Shown: piece after piece, positions 38,456 through 50,500 of the stretch
Numbering within the stretch: the first letter of the stretch is position 1
Layout of the letters: each line of letters begins with the position of its first letter
Assembly: GCF_019399895.1 (NCBI RefSeq)
Contig: NC_091874.1
Coordinates: forward strand, 560,501 to 624,500
Direction: 5' to 3'
DNA: 64,000 bases
Source of the DNA: Cardiocondyla obscurior
Taxonomy: Eukaryota > Arthropoda > Insecta > Hymenoptera > Formicidae
Position numbers and translations under genes: made by a program
Notes under the pieces: generated by a model
What the model was told of the DNA's origin: nothing
The model's database searches: none
The model's input: the letters and a program-made list of their open reading frames with translations, nothing else

Positions 38456-39767
38456 ATGAGCAAGCTCAGATTAGGGTCAGAGTACATCCCGTTAACGGAG
38501 GACGACATGTCGAAGGCACGTCTCGTTGTGCCATTCTCCAGAGTGGCGTGGTTCACCGTATTCCTGCCGTTCTTGGCGTTCGTCTTCTGTGTCGCCTGGT
38601 CGGTTCTTTACAATTTCGAACACTCTACTTCCACTCATTGCCAGGTACGCTCGTTGATCAGCTTCAAAGTGATAACGATAGCTCTTTTTGCGGATCTCTA
38701 GGTTGGAATATCTTGCGTAATTCTAAATGAATGACTGCACTGATAACAGGTGTCTTGTAAGAAGATTCGATTATGTCATTCAGCATATTTCTCGAAAGAA
38801 ACATTTCTATTCGTCAATGAAAAGTTATAAGTTTTTTAAATTATAAGATGTTACTTGACGAATTTATAAGATTTTATGCGTAGCTCACGAACAATACTTT
38901 CTTATTTTATGCAATTTGTACAGGTGTACAACTTTCTACCGTCTGTCTCAGCAGCCATAGGTCATTATAGACCTCAGAGGGATGTCTGGAAGACTGCTAT
39001 AGCGTTACAAGCAATAGTGAGAATCTTGGTGTTCATGCTGTATCATCGTTATTACAAGGAGCATGTTTATAAATGGGCACAATACCTAAGTAATATCGCG
39101 CTCGTTATGTACGCCATTGAAAATACTTCTCTAGTGACACTGAGTTTTTGGACTTCCGATGAAAACTATGGTACGGCAAACATATGCGTCTATGAATTTG
39201 TGTAAATATGCATACAGATATTAGATGAATACGATATAATCAAGAGACGTGGTAGCGTCAAGCGTACGCGTATCTTAATAGAATTAATAGCGAAGACTAC
39301 CGCGTATCTTAATACAATTAATAACGTGCCACATTGGTTTTTTTGCAGCATTCCATAAGATGTCTTTCATAACTTTTTTGATGACGTCGTTTATACACAT
39401 GTTCTTAGCGTATTACATTATGAAAAGCTGCCTGAATGTTACAAAAGGCTTGAACGATGCTTCCTTGAAGTGGAAACGAAGATCGATGATGCTTAACGTG
39501 CTATCTATAATAATAGCATGTTACTTCTTTTATAGGCATAATAAATATTGCGAACCTTTAGGTAAGATATCAATTGACAATTTAATTATTGTAGCTGCTC
39601 TTGTTTCTGTTGTTTAAAAAAATTTGTATATAATTACAGTGTATTCAATGTTCGCATTGAGCGAATATGGAGTTGTACTCTCAAACATGGGATACCATCT
39701 AACCGCTGCGTTAGATTTTGCTACTACTCGTCTTATGATATCAGGAAACAGACTTAGGATTATTTAA
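38456..39767 (+). CDS. PGAP2: Post-GPI attachment to proteins factor 2 (PGAP2)
   Basis: Golgi/ER membrane protein of the PGAP2/FRAG1 family, needed for lipid remodelling of GPI anchors. Exons are 38456-38644, 38924-39170, 39349-39561 and 39640-39767, giving 258 residues. Membrane segments include WFTVFLPFLAFVFCVAWSVL, QAIVRILVFMLY, FITFLMTSFIHMFLAYYIM, LNVLSIIIACYFF and the last around YSMFALSEYGVVLSNM. Family signatures are TSTHCQVYNFLPSVSAAIG, PQRDVW and RHNKYCEP. The ATG at 38456 is the first in frame with the first membrane segment. The gene is divergent from ZW10 and convergent with L2HGDH. Confidence 0.94.
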
Positions 39768-40276
39768 AGGTTTTTAAATCACTACTTGTGAGCATTTGTG
39801 ATAATAGTTACAAATATTTCAATTTAATGTACATTACTGTACATATTAATCGTGTCTTAAATCTTTATATATTATATCAGCATATTAGAACATTTATTAA
39901 ATAATTTATATAAAAATATAAATTTTGAAAAAGCATGAATGTATTACATATATTAATGCCATATCTATTTACAAGTGTTTGTTGGAACACAGTTTTAAAG
40001 CGCTTTAATTAATGCTGAAATGCAAGTAAGAACATAAAATTGTATAAAATGATTTTTGTTCTTTTATCGTAAATTATTTTTCAAATATTTATTACTATAA
40101 CTAAAATATTAATGTACATATATATACTATATATATCGATATAATATATAACTTCAATTTTTCGAGATAATTACTTAATATAAAAATTATATGGCACGTA
40201 GAAAATAGTTTTAAATGGTTATTCTGCTGTCGTTTGTTTTTTATACTTGAACGATTATTTAGTACATTAGCATTTC
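39768..40276. other. Convergent 3' UTRs of PGAP2 and L2HGDH
   Basis: About 500 AT-rich bases between two convergent stop codons. It holds short (TA)n runs near 40116-40150. No other feature is seen. Confidence 0.5.
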
Positions 40277-42314
40277 TTAAAATTTGAAATCACGATCGAG
40301 TTTGTCGGCGATAAATTTTGCTATCGCCATAGAACTAGTTGCAGCTGGCGACGGTGCGTTTCGGCAGTGCAATACTCTGCTTCCGATTGTACCGGTGCCT
40401 CCATCGAAAACGAAATCGTCGACTAGTTTACCGTCTTTGTCCATTGCCTGTGCTCTTACACCCGCTGGACCTCTGTTAAAAATTATGAGAAAAGGTTTTG
40501 CGAAAATAGACCAAGTGCAATAAATACAAACCTTCTTATATCTTTATACGTAACTTCAGGAATAAATTTCTGAAGATCTTTTACGGCCAGTGGATAAAAA
40601 ATTGATTTTATCATTTCCATGCAGCCTGGTAAAAAGAATCGGAAGGACAGTTTGTATAAACCAGGAAATTTTGCCATCTCTATGCAGTCTCTTATGTTTA
40701 TATCAAACCAACTGAAAGAGAATCGATTTCGACGTTTTTATGAAATCTGTTTTTGAAATATATATATTTATGACTATATAAGTAATAAGCATTTAGATCT
40801 CTTTTAAAATTTAATTTTATCTGTTATTCAATTTCATGCAGATTTTAATAAATTATATATATTTTTGTTACAAAACCTGTAGCCTTCTCTAGCTAATGCG
40901 AGAACAGCGTTAGGACCCAACCAAATGTCGCCGTTCACTCTAGGTGTAAAATGAACACCCAGGAATGGAAATCTGGAATCGGGTACTGGATATATATTGG
41001 TTGTACAAAGATGCCGTTTATCATCGCTTAGCAGGAGGTACTCGCCGCGAAATGGTACTATTCGCGGACTTAAATCGCAACCAGTCATCACCGCCAATCG
41101 ATCTGAATGCAGACCAGCGCACGTCAGCACGTATTTCGTAGGTATGCACTTAAAAAAGTTATTGGACAATTATAAAAAAATTTATATGTCAGGACGCACA
41201 ATAAAACGTTATTTAAAATATTTTTAAATACAGTAAAAAATCATACTTTGTTTTTTGACTGAACGGATATAGGAGCCAATTGATTTGTTTTTTTCGACTC
41301 TGCCATTTCTGTAAACCCGTTTACTTCAAAATTAAGAAAAATATCACCTCCCATTTTCCGAAAATCTTCGGCAAAAGATTTACACACAACTGCCCAGTCT
41401 ACTATACCAGTCCATGGTGACCATAAAGCCTTTTCTCCCTAGCAAAGATTATTTATTTCTTATATGTTATTCTCTGTGCGTTAGAAATTATTGTTCTCTT
41501 TATATGTAAATCTAATAACTCATTTTTTGCCTTTACCTTACATTTAGGTTCATATTTTGAAATGCAATCTTTCTCAACAATCTGTAAGTCAGGTACTTTA
41601 TTTTTTAATCCTCTGTCGAAGAGCTCATCTATCCTTTTGACTTGATCCGGATTCTGGGCGACAATTAGCTTACCGACTTTCTTATGAGGTATGTTATTCT
41701 TACAAAGATACTCGTATGATAACTTTAAACCCTCTACGCAAAGTTTTGCCTGCAAAACAATTGTCATCAGATCGCGGACGTTTTTAATTGTGTAACGCAA
41801 ATAAAAATCAATTATGGTAATATTGTAAGAATAATTCATTGCTTGCATTTTATGCAAATAAATTTCAAGTTAAATTTTTTTCTTTCAGCTTACCTTCATA
41901 CTCCCGGGAGTGTAATAAATCCCGGCATGTATTACACCGCTATTATGGCCCGTTTGGTGTACGGCTAGAGCGTTCTCTTTTTCCACGATGGCCATCTTCA
42001 TATTCGGATGCCTCATAATCATTTCACGGGCGGTCGCACAACCGACTATACCACCACCCACGATCACTAGATCATACATGGTGCATGTGCTGAAAATTCC
42101 ACTTATTTAAATTATTTCCACAATTATTTTTTGAGCGAGAAAAAAAAAAATATCATTCACGATCTATTTCAGGCAATGCCGAATATCAGACTTGGTTCAA
42201 CGCCTCGCGAAACGGAAAACAATACCTTGTGGTAGATTGACGACGAAATAGAGATAAATAATTTAGCTGCGGTGCGGCTCTCTTGGTCAGAGACGTTATC
42301 ATGCTCGTTTTCAT
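40277..42314 (-). CDS. L2HGDH: L-2-hydroxyglutarate dehydrogenase, mitochondrial
   Basis: FAD-linked mitochondrial enzyme that oxidises L-2-hydroxyglutarate to 2-oxoglutarate. Minus-strand exons are 42314-42226, 42089-41894, 41749-41537, 41438-41247, 41148-40877, 40711-40532 and 40472-40277, giving 445 residues (human 463). The short first exon encodes a basic leader (MKTSMITSLTKRAAPQ, then LFRRQSTT) that joins in phase to STCTMYDLVIVGGG, matching the human junction region. The FAD loop is GGGIVGCATA; other signatures are VHQTGHNSGVIHAGIYY, GKLIV, TGIVDW, YVLTCAGLHSDR, PDSRFPFLGVHFTPR, GPNAVLA, GPAGVRAQAMD and RNAPSPAATSSMAIA. The methionine before YDLVIV is an inner residue rather than the true start. 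Confidence 0.94.
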
Positions 42315-43683
42315 CACGACGAATTCGTCGTCACCTCAGATTTGAACCGCGTGCTCTATACATAAATATCCTAGTAAAGATTGAGCAACTTTTTCATATT
42401 GATATCAAGTCAGATCAAGCTTTAATGTCAATCGTTATCGTGCAACTTCACTATAATCTTTTTCATGCAGTTTACGATCGAAGCACACGTAAAGGATTAA
42501 ATTGCTCAACACAAATACACCAGTATATAATACATAATATTTTCGTGATTACAGTCGATAGTTTGCTCACACCAAGTGAAATTCTGAACCCGAGGGAAGG
42601 TACGTACGTTATCAACGTTATCGAAAATGTATTGAAGAAAAAAAAAAAAAAAAAAACAGATGCTTGAATTAACAGAAGAATAATGGTCTGGGACTCTGGG
42701 CAATCGAGCACTTGATCATGCCACGCTGTGGCTTGGCGTTATTTTCGGTGCACAATGTAAAATTACAACGAGATTCATCGTCCGAACGTTATCACGTATT
42801 CCGGGCGATACCGAAAATCACACGATCGACGTACCTCGCGATGCATTTCCGCCACGTGTCGTCAGTCTCGTTACCAGCTGTGAGCAAATGATATTTTTAC
42901 TATCACCAGTGCAAAATAATTGATTCAGTAACAGCGACGAATCGGAAGAAGGTAAATGTATGTACGTACACTCAACGTCAGAAATGGCATTCGTGATGCT
43001 ACGACGGCGGCTAGCGTACGTGATCTTGGCGTGATGTGCGTCGAATCTCACACGAAGCGCGCGCGTAGATGTTACGGAGCACCGATCACTGAGGACTGAG
43101 AGGGAACGCGGCCTCCTACACCTCCCCGCCCTCGGCCGCCGAGAGAGGAGGAAGTCACGTACGCCAGCCGCCGTCACCGCTCGTCGTAGCAAATTCCATA
43201 TCTGCTTTTCAGTGTACAGATAAAATAACGACCTAACTTTAGATTTTTCTTACAACTTTGTAAATTTGTGTATTTTGATGCTTCTAATTTTTTCTGAAAA
43301 AGAAAATCGTCGCTTAAGTTTCCTTTTTAATAAAACTTTAATTACTAATTATTCTCTGCTATAAGTAAAGCAGAGAATGTTTATTATCATGCACAGTATG
43401 TTGAAATTGATAAATTTGTCATTTTCTTAATTACCGGTATTAAAAAACTTAAAAAAAAAAGAGAGATTTGAGCAACGATTTTCTACGTATAAAAAAATGT
43501 CTTTTTTTATATTTTAATTTTTCTTTTCCTTCCTTTCGTCATATTTGCATGCAACATGCGTTTGTAGATTGTAAAACTAAAATAAAACAAAATACTGTTT
43601 TATGATGATTACACTGTTAACCTAAATTTTACCTTTTTTTGCAGTTTTTGGTATGCCGTTTTATAATTTTTGACGACTTCGTT
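42315..43683. promoter_or_regulatory. Intergenic region with CpG patch between L2HGDH and an orphan gene
   Basis: Head-to-head spacing between divergent genes. A GC-rich patch lies at 42800-43190 and a poly-A run at about 42639-42657. An acceptor (TTTTTTTGCAG at about 43644) shortly before the orphan gene's ATG suggests a spliced 5' UTR whose first exon may be in the GC patch. Confidence 0.4.
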
Positions 43684-44561
43684 ATGGCTGGAGATCGAAA
43701 GCCTCGTCACCCAAGAGGTGTTCACCGACATCGCGCTGCATTTGATCGCACATACAGGTCGAGCGGCGCATTAATCTTTACAGAAAAATAACAAGTTTGA
43801 TCAGAAAGCGTTGTTCGCTTTTCCAGTTTTTTTATAGTTTTTATACAACCGCGATAGCTTTTTTATTATCATTAAACAGCTATAAAATAAAATGACGCGT
43901 AGACTCGCAAAGCAACGAATGTTACTAACTGCTTTTAACTTTTATTTTGTGCGAATAGGTCGACGCAGCACATATCGGCACGGCGCGAAGAAAAGCATTT
44001 TCCCCGAGAGGACGTTGAAAAATCAATAATTTTTGATTTAGTGTATAAATACTTGAGCAAATGCGCCGACAAGGATATGAAATCGAGACAGCGAAAGTGT
44101 GCATGTAATATGTTCAATAACCAACACGCGAGAAAGAAAGATATTCGTGAACGTGATATAGCAACGTTTCCTACGAATGTCGATAAAGGAATATTTCATA
44201 ATAGTAACAAGTGGCTTCGATCGCGGACGAATAAAAATGTGTTTTTTAAGAGAATACATAGAAGCTCGTCAAGAGAATTTGTCGCCGATTATATGAAAGC
44301 AGTTCACGATGGTATATAAATTAATTTAAATCGAAATCACTTTCGCATAACACATAAAATGGTATGTTATTGATGGTTCCTTTTTTTTTACATTTAGGAC
44401 GAAGACGTGCGAAATTCTATGTGCGAGATGCGCTTTTATACGGTTTGCATACGGGATTATTAAGTTTGACTAACCGACGAAGAAACGTTGTAAATATCTC
44501 AAGAAAATTAGGAATATTTCCATCGAAAGATACGGAAAAAGATAATGAAGATCCATTGTGA
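43684..44561 (+). CDS. Unrecognised basic protein with winged-helix-like C-terminus
   Basis: Three exons (43684-43757, 43959-44311, 44398-44561) join in frame to 196 residues. I do not recognise the protein. It is rich in Lys, Arg and His, starting MAGDRKPRHPRGVHRHR, with a helical segment KSIIFDLVYKYLSKCADKD in the middle. Near the C-terminus, EFVADYMKAVHDG, FYVRDALLYGLHTGLL and SLTNRRRNVV follow the helix-helix-wing order seen in the neighbouring minus-strand gene (EIINYIKSHYRHDG, AQVRTALRQVCSQGFV, KLLGNEYHFVG). This suggests a common small winged-helix domain, perhaps DNA-binding, by inference only. Clean splice sites with consistent phase argue that it is a real gene. It ends 218 bases from the convergent partner. 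Confidence 0.6.
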
Positions 44562-44779
44562 GTGTATTGGACAAATTTGACAGACTTGATTGTAATAACG
44601 TCACTCCTCGAAAGCGTAATGCAATGTTACAAATTTATTTTAAAATTATACTAATTCTATTTTCATGACACTACGTTAGAAATTTATTGTCAAAGGAATA
44701 AAACGCAGAATATAATTTTTTTTCTTGTAAATTGTTTCTAAAAATGTATTTATATCGCGTTCTGAATTTTTTATTTATT

Positions 44780-46349
44780 TTATCGTTTTCTTTGTCGCTC
44801 ACATTCTTGGCGACATCGTCGAATCCATCTTTTCAATTCTTGTTCGCGTGGCGTGGTTCTCCTGCGAACAGGTCGCGCGTTTAATTCTTCATATACACTG
44901 TCTTCCTCTGTGCTTTCATCATCTTTTTCCACCTTTCCTCTCTTATCATTTTTATCATCGTTGTCGTTTCCGACTTCTTCATCGTTACTATGACGATATT
45001 CATTTCGTTGGTTTCTAGTGATTCTGCGAGAACGATCAAAAGGTCGATTCGTCGAATATTCATTTCGGGTAACCACTTCAGCGTCAGAAGTAGAGTCTAT
45101 ATCTTCGTCGTTTGTCTCATCCGCACGTTGAACTTTTCTATTCTCCATTTGCGTCTTTCTAAAATTTCCGGTAGGAACTGATGAAGAAATACCCAAAACT
45201 CTTCTGGAAGGTCCAGGAATTGGTTCCATGTGATCGCCACGTTGTTCCGTTTTAACTGCGCCGCGACGATCATTTCGGCCTTCGGCATTAAACTCATCCT
45301 GATGGACCGTGGTATCTCTTACGTTAGATACAGCGGTCGAGTGAAAAATTGGCACAGAGCTCTCGAGATGATCAGCAGTAGAAGTCTTATAAGACTCCTC
45401 GGAAGACAGTAATCTCGAATTTTGTCGGGGATATTTTATGGGAAATCGCACGCAATCGCATATGTCATTTTTTCCATTGTAGACGTTTCTTCGTCTTTTC
45501 GACAGGAAGTCTGTTGTACGACCTTTGCAATCCAAGGAGCAGCCATCCCGCTTTGTCAGGCTAGCAACAGATCCGACAAAGTGATACTCGTTGCCCAGTA
45601 ATTTCATGACAAATCTGTTTGAACGTTGTGAAAATTATTAATTTGTAGCAAAATGTTTTTTTTTTCTTTTTTAGAAAATTAAACGAATTAAAAAAAAAAT
45701 CTAAGATGCGGCTACTTTTATGGCACTTTATGATTTAAATTGACTATTAAATATTTAGGTAATATGTTTGTACAACTAAACAGTTTGATGAGAAAAGTGA
45801 GATGAGAACTAACCCTTGAGAACAGACCTGTCTCAGTGCAGTCCGCACTTGAGCGTAAAGATCACCGTCATGACGATAATGCGATTTGATATAATTAATA
45901 ATCTCATCAGCAGTGGATGTAGAAGGTTGATCTATATCGTGCTGTAGCAAGCGGAGTGCTTCCATTACGCGCAAAGAAAACCTCGACGAATTTTCTACCC
46001 CACATTTACATTGCCAAGATACCTATAAAGATATTTTTCATCTCTTAAATTTATAAATTATTTTGTTGAAACGAAACATAAGTTGTCACTTAATCCTTTA
46101 ATAGGCGCTCGAGGTATTTTTTTACACAATTATTTTGTTGGCCAATGCTTTAAAAAGATTGATTAAAATAATTATTACGTAAATAAAAATAGCTTTTCCA
46201 TAACCTACTTCTTCGGACGAATTATTTAATTTTTTGCAATATCCCAGACAAGTTCCAGTTTGCGTCGTATCGATATCATTTTTCTGATCCTCATTAAACA
46301 TTTGATCGACTGTCGTATTGGCCTTCTTTTCAGTTTGTTTAGCATTCAT
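44780..46349 (-). CDS. Unrecognised protein with H15/winged-helix-like domain
   Basis: Minus-strand exons 46349-46209, 46022-45814 and 45614-44780 give 394 residues. An in-frame stop just upstream supports the start codon. After a short Cys-containing N-terminus (GTCLGYCKK, SWQCKCG) comes a domain of about 65 residues: RVMEALRLLQHDIDQ, TADEIINYIKSHYRHDG, AQVRTALRQVCSQGFVMKLL, GNEYHFVG. The helix and wing pattern resembles linker-histone-type H15 or the insect DUF4777 class; this is a judgement by eye. The remaining 270 residues are charged and low in complexity, with acidic runs and a basic end (RPVRRRTTPREQ, CRQECERQRKR) that could be a nuclear localisation signal. A chromatin or DNA-binding role is plausible but unproven. 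Confidence 0.65.
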
Positions 46350-47458
46350 CTCATCTTCGATTTAATCTGTTCGAAAGGTTAATACAAAGAATGTCATCGA
46401 AACGTGAGCATACGTCTGAAAATTGTTCTAAACGAGCGTTTTGAGCATCTTAAATTAAAGCCCGTATCAGGCTGGAACTTAAAATTGGGATTAAAATAAA
46501 ATTTGTCGAACCGAAGCACAGTTTTCTGTTTTAAAGGAAGACGCCTCGAGCTCGCCGAGTGCACAAAAAAATACGTAAACAGTTCAACTCGGCGTCGAGC
46601 TCGAGAACTCGGAGCGAGAAGGACAACGATCAATTGACGATCGAACCTATCGACTGTCTCGCTCACTACGCGGTTGTCTCTTTTCCTCCAAGAGCCGAAA
46701 TCTAACGGCCATTTTAGTCTAATTGCGGAGACACGGTCGCGAGGACGTATTTCTAATCGCTCCGCAATTACGCGTATTTTTGATCGCGGATTGGAAGTGT
46801 CGCATACGAATAAGTGTCGACGTCGTCGACTCGGGAATAAATAGTTTTTTTTTTTGCACTCCTGCGTTATCCCACTCATCGTTCTGCGTTTCGTCTTGTG
46901 TCTCGATAAAGTGCTTCGAACAGGAAAGGTTACGTTGCCGGCGAAACGCACGGAGCGTCCGATCTGAAGTTCGCAGGGTCCAGCATTACCGACGCTCTTC
47001 ACCCGCCATCTTCTTCAGCGACGTTCAGGAGATTTCGCTATTGTCGGGACGCGAGATCTTTATCTTGCCAGTCTTCTTCGTCGCGGACGAGCTCATCCCG
47101 TTTCGAGCAGGTGATTTCTGAGGAATTTTAGGAGAATAAAGTGCGCGGAGAACCATTCATATCGTCTCACTCGCCGCTCGGTACAAATTTTCGGTATCGT
47201 TCTTTCCGTCGATGGAAATTGACCGGAGAAAAGGACTCTTGGATCTCGCTTTATATCATAGCCCGTTTCTTGCACCGAGATCGAGAACAGTTCGACTGAA
47301 AATCCGGCGGAAGAAAGCAACGCGACGGATATCGAGAGTGGGAATTCGTGCAACAGCTGATCGTTCGTCGCGCTTCTCAATTCGTCATTTTTTCGGTCGT
47401 TCGTCTTTCGAGTAATGTGAAGTGCTACAACACGTCAAGAAATCCAGGCCACTGCTAC
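46350..47458. promoter_or_regulatory. GC-rich promoter region
   Basis: CpG-rich sequence upstream of the minus-strand orphan gene, probably its promoter and leader. It contains an inverted repeat built on CTCGAGCTCG (46545-46559 and 46588-46605). Frames of up to 200 codons are open on both strands, but none has domain-like sequence or ATG plus splice support. Confidence 0.4.
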
Positions 47459-47459
47459 T

Positions 47460-47506
47460 GAAGGAAGGAAGGAAGGAAGGAAGGAAGGAAGGATGAATGA
47501 ATGAAT
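47460..47506. repeat. (GGAA)n/(TGAA)n microsatellite
   Basis: About eight GGAA units followed by three TGAA units. Confidence 0.95.
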
Positions 47507-50500
47507 GTGAAACGCCGTTCGCCATAGATGACTCAATTGTAAATATCCTAAAAAAATTAATATAAATAATTAACTAATGTCCGAACTTAATGTGCACGCT
47601 CTGTAATTTCTAGTGCATTTATAAATCGCGTTTTTAACTTTAAAGACTTGACGCATTCTTATTTAATTGTTATACATCAGTTACGTGTGGACTCGTTGGA
47701 ATTTCGTGCGCATAATTTACGCGTTAATTCCGAAATGTTTCAATAAAGCGACAATTAAATTTTTTTTTCACGGTTCTAGTACCGATTCGTAATTAAAATT
47801 AATACGCCGCAAACCGGTAAAATGTTAGAATACGTGGGAACGTAAATAAATGTGTAAAGAGAAAAAAATAAAAAAAAAGTTGGAGGAGTGGTCGATCTGG
47901 CAGGGCGGGTGAGACATGAATGCATACATGAAATAATAATAATAATAGAGCGAACCAGTCAGCAAACGTGACAGACATGACTGCATGCGGAAGTGCTTTT
48001 GCTCATCGTCACGACACACGCATCTATACGCGATATATTAGCTCGGCTTTCTCGGCTGCAAGACTAGATATATGCTGTCAATAAATTGCCGATATTAAAA
48101 TGCCGTTTCATGAAAGACACGGAACGCACAATGCTAGACAGTAGACACACTTAGACGGAGTGGATCCGATAATAATGAAATTATACACGCCGTCGCTGTT
48201 ATTTTTCCTTGCTTTTTCCTTGCATGTGTAATAAAGCAGTAATCTTCCCTTTCTTTTCTTCCGCGTCGAAGTTAGAGGGTGTTTCAGCGAAAAGACGCAG
48301 CCGTGTATTGTGCAAAAATAATGCACAATGTCGATTTATGCGTACAGCTGGAACGCATTGCATTTTTATTATTTTACACTAAATATTTAACGTTATCTTT
48401 GAAAGCGCTTGAGCTTTTCGTTTTCAATTTCTACTTAGAAAAAATTTGATTTATATCGATGCATCGTTTTGCAATTTAATTGTAGCTCAACATTTATCAA
48501 TTAACTAACTTAACAAATATGTAATTTTTATATTAATTTTACATCCGTACAATAATTAATTAAATTCATGCGAGTCACGTGCGTAGACGTATGTGTGTTT
48601 GATAACGTTTGTGTTGAAAAAAAAAAAAAGAAACTTTACGAATCGTATCCCTTAATTGTAATAAGGGCTACCTCGGGAAATGGCTCGCGGTAAAAATAAG
48701 ATTGCGCGCGGGCGGAGCACAGGTGAGTCGGAAGAAGAGGAGAAGAGAGAGACTTTAGGGGTGAATCGGGCTCGGGCAGGTACCACGCTCCACTTTTTCC
48801 TACTTCGGGGGGACGACGCAGTGGTAGTGAGCGATTTCGTTTGTTGTTTCGCGCCGTTTCCGATAAGAACGACGAAGCCGGGGCCCGCCAAGAATTATAA
48901 TCTGGACGAGTACGCGGCAGGATAAGAATACTGGTGCCGGCGCGGTAAGCCGCAATTTGCCGACGGCCTGGGAACCAAAGGGCTGTAGATGGCCTGGCGT
49001 GCTCCAACGGGGGCAAATAGTTTAAATGATTAAACCTCCCAGTGCCCCTCTTGTTATAGATGCAGCCGTTTACCTCGAGCACGTTGCGTCGTCACAGAAA
49101 TCAGCGACTTAGTTCTCTGTTTCCGTCTCGTGCCAGTAGTTACGCATTTTTCAATCGCGACACATTGAATTTACATTTGATTATCGATTGCGAACGCTGT
49201 CGTTCGAAAAATGATCGTTTCTTGAAAATGTGGAAATGTACAATAGCTACCTACAAAGCAGACGATTTATTAAAATTTTTTTTTACCTAGTTGTTTGAAT
49301 TCTTTTCGCTTAATTCAAAGCACTTGCACGTTTTCGAGGATTTTTTTTTTTACGTGTATTAATAAAGTTGTAAAATTATTTGATGCAAAAGATAAAGAGT
49401 AAAAAAAGAAAATCTACGAGATAGAATATTATTTTAAAAATTAATTAGTAATAAATTTTATTAAATATGAAAACAATAGAATTTTAAAAATAATCTCTCC
49501 ATTGAATAAGTAGCTCACCTAACATGTTAGACGCGGGCATTAAAGTCTACTTGCATAAATTTTTGCGTTAACTCGGTACTGATATTTAAATCGAAATTAC
49601 AACTAATAAGACGATCCTGTTCTTCGTTAATCAGAAACAAAACAAAAATATTAAAATATTTTTTTATGAAATGTCGTAATGTAAAATCTCGTTAAGAGAG
49701 TTAAATCCGAATTGTGAAGGAGTTGAGCGAATTGTGCCGCGACCGCTTTGATGAATTTTCCCCGTCCAAAAACGTCGGTAATTAGTCAAGTCCTAATAAC
49801 GATTCTGCGGTTCCGAGTGGCGCGTGGAGCGAACGCGGGATTATAAATACCTCGCCGAAGCCGCAAAAATAAGAAAAGTTTAATCAGGATCGGGAGGTGG
49901 GCTAAAGAGGGAAAGAAAGGTAGAAGGGAAGCGTCCTCGTGACGACTTGATGAGATAACTTTATCCAAGTTGTGAAACAATGGGCGTCACGATACGTGAC
50001 TTTGCGCGAGGGTGAAAGGAGAATCTGTGCTCCCTGCAGGTGCCACAATGAATCGGGTGAAGGGAAAGGAGGGGGAGAGGGATTACGGCGGAACGAGATT
50101 AAGGGGCTAGACACGCGACCACCTTAAATACCGCCTGTTCCGTTCTTCAGGTGTACGGTGACGATCGTATAACGGGGTTCGCGTTGCGTGAGCAGGCGCC
50201 GGGTTCCTTCCGTATCGTGCGAGAAAACGGAGCGCATTTTTGCGTGCGAAAATGCCTGTAAACTCTTTAGCGCTGGCACGGGATGCTAACAACGTGACGT
50301 TTCGTATGTAATTCGAGGAATATTATTGTGACCACCAGATAACGCAAGAGTACCCTTAAGACGTTAATGAGAGATGCAAATTAAAAATCTTAGGAAGGGA
50401 AACACAAACGCTCGGAAGCGTCAAACGTTCTAGACGAAATTGAAAATTGCCATGCGTGAATTCTCGCGTGTAAAAGACACGTCTACACGTGTATCGGAGA

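Noticed and set aside
42818..43192. Arg-rich minus-strand frame as the L2HGDH targeting leader
   Set aside because: It can join in phase but has no ATG and a poor donor. The 42226-42314 exon has ATG, donor, phase and a matching junction.
46394..47002. Open frame of 202 codons on the minus strand
   Set aside because: Does not begin with ATG, is Arg/Ser-rich by composition, and overlaps a 132-codon frame on the other strand. Probably promoter DNA.
48636..49082. 148-codon minus-strand frame
   Set aside because: Overlaps other open frames in GC-rich DNA, no motif, no matched splice pair.
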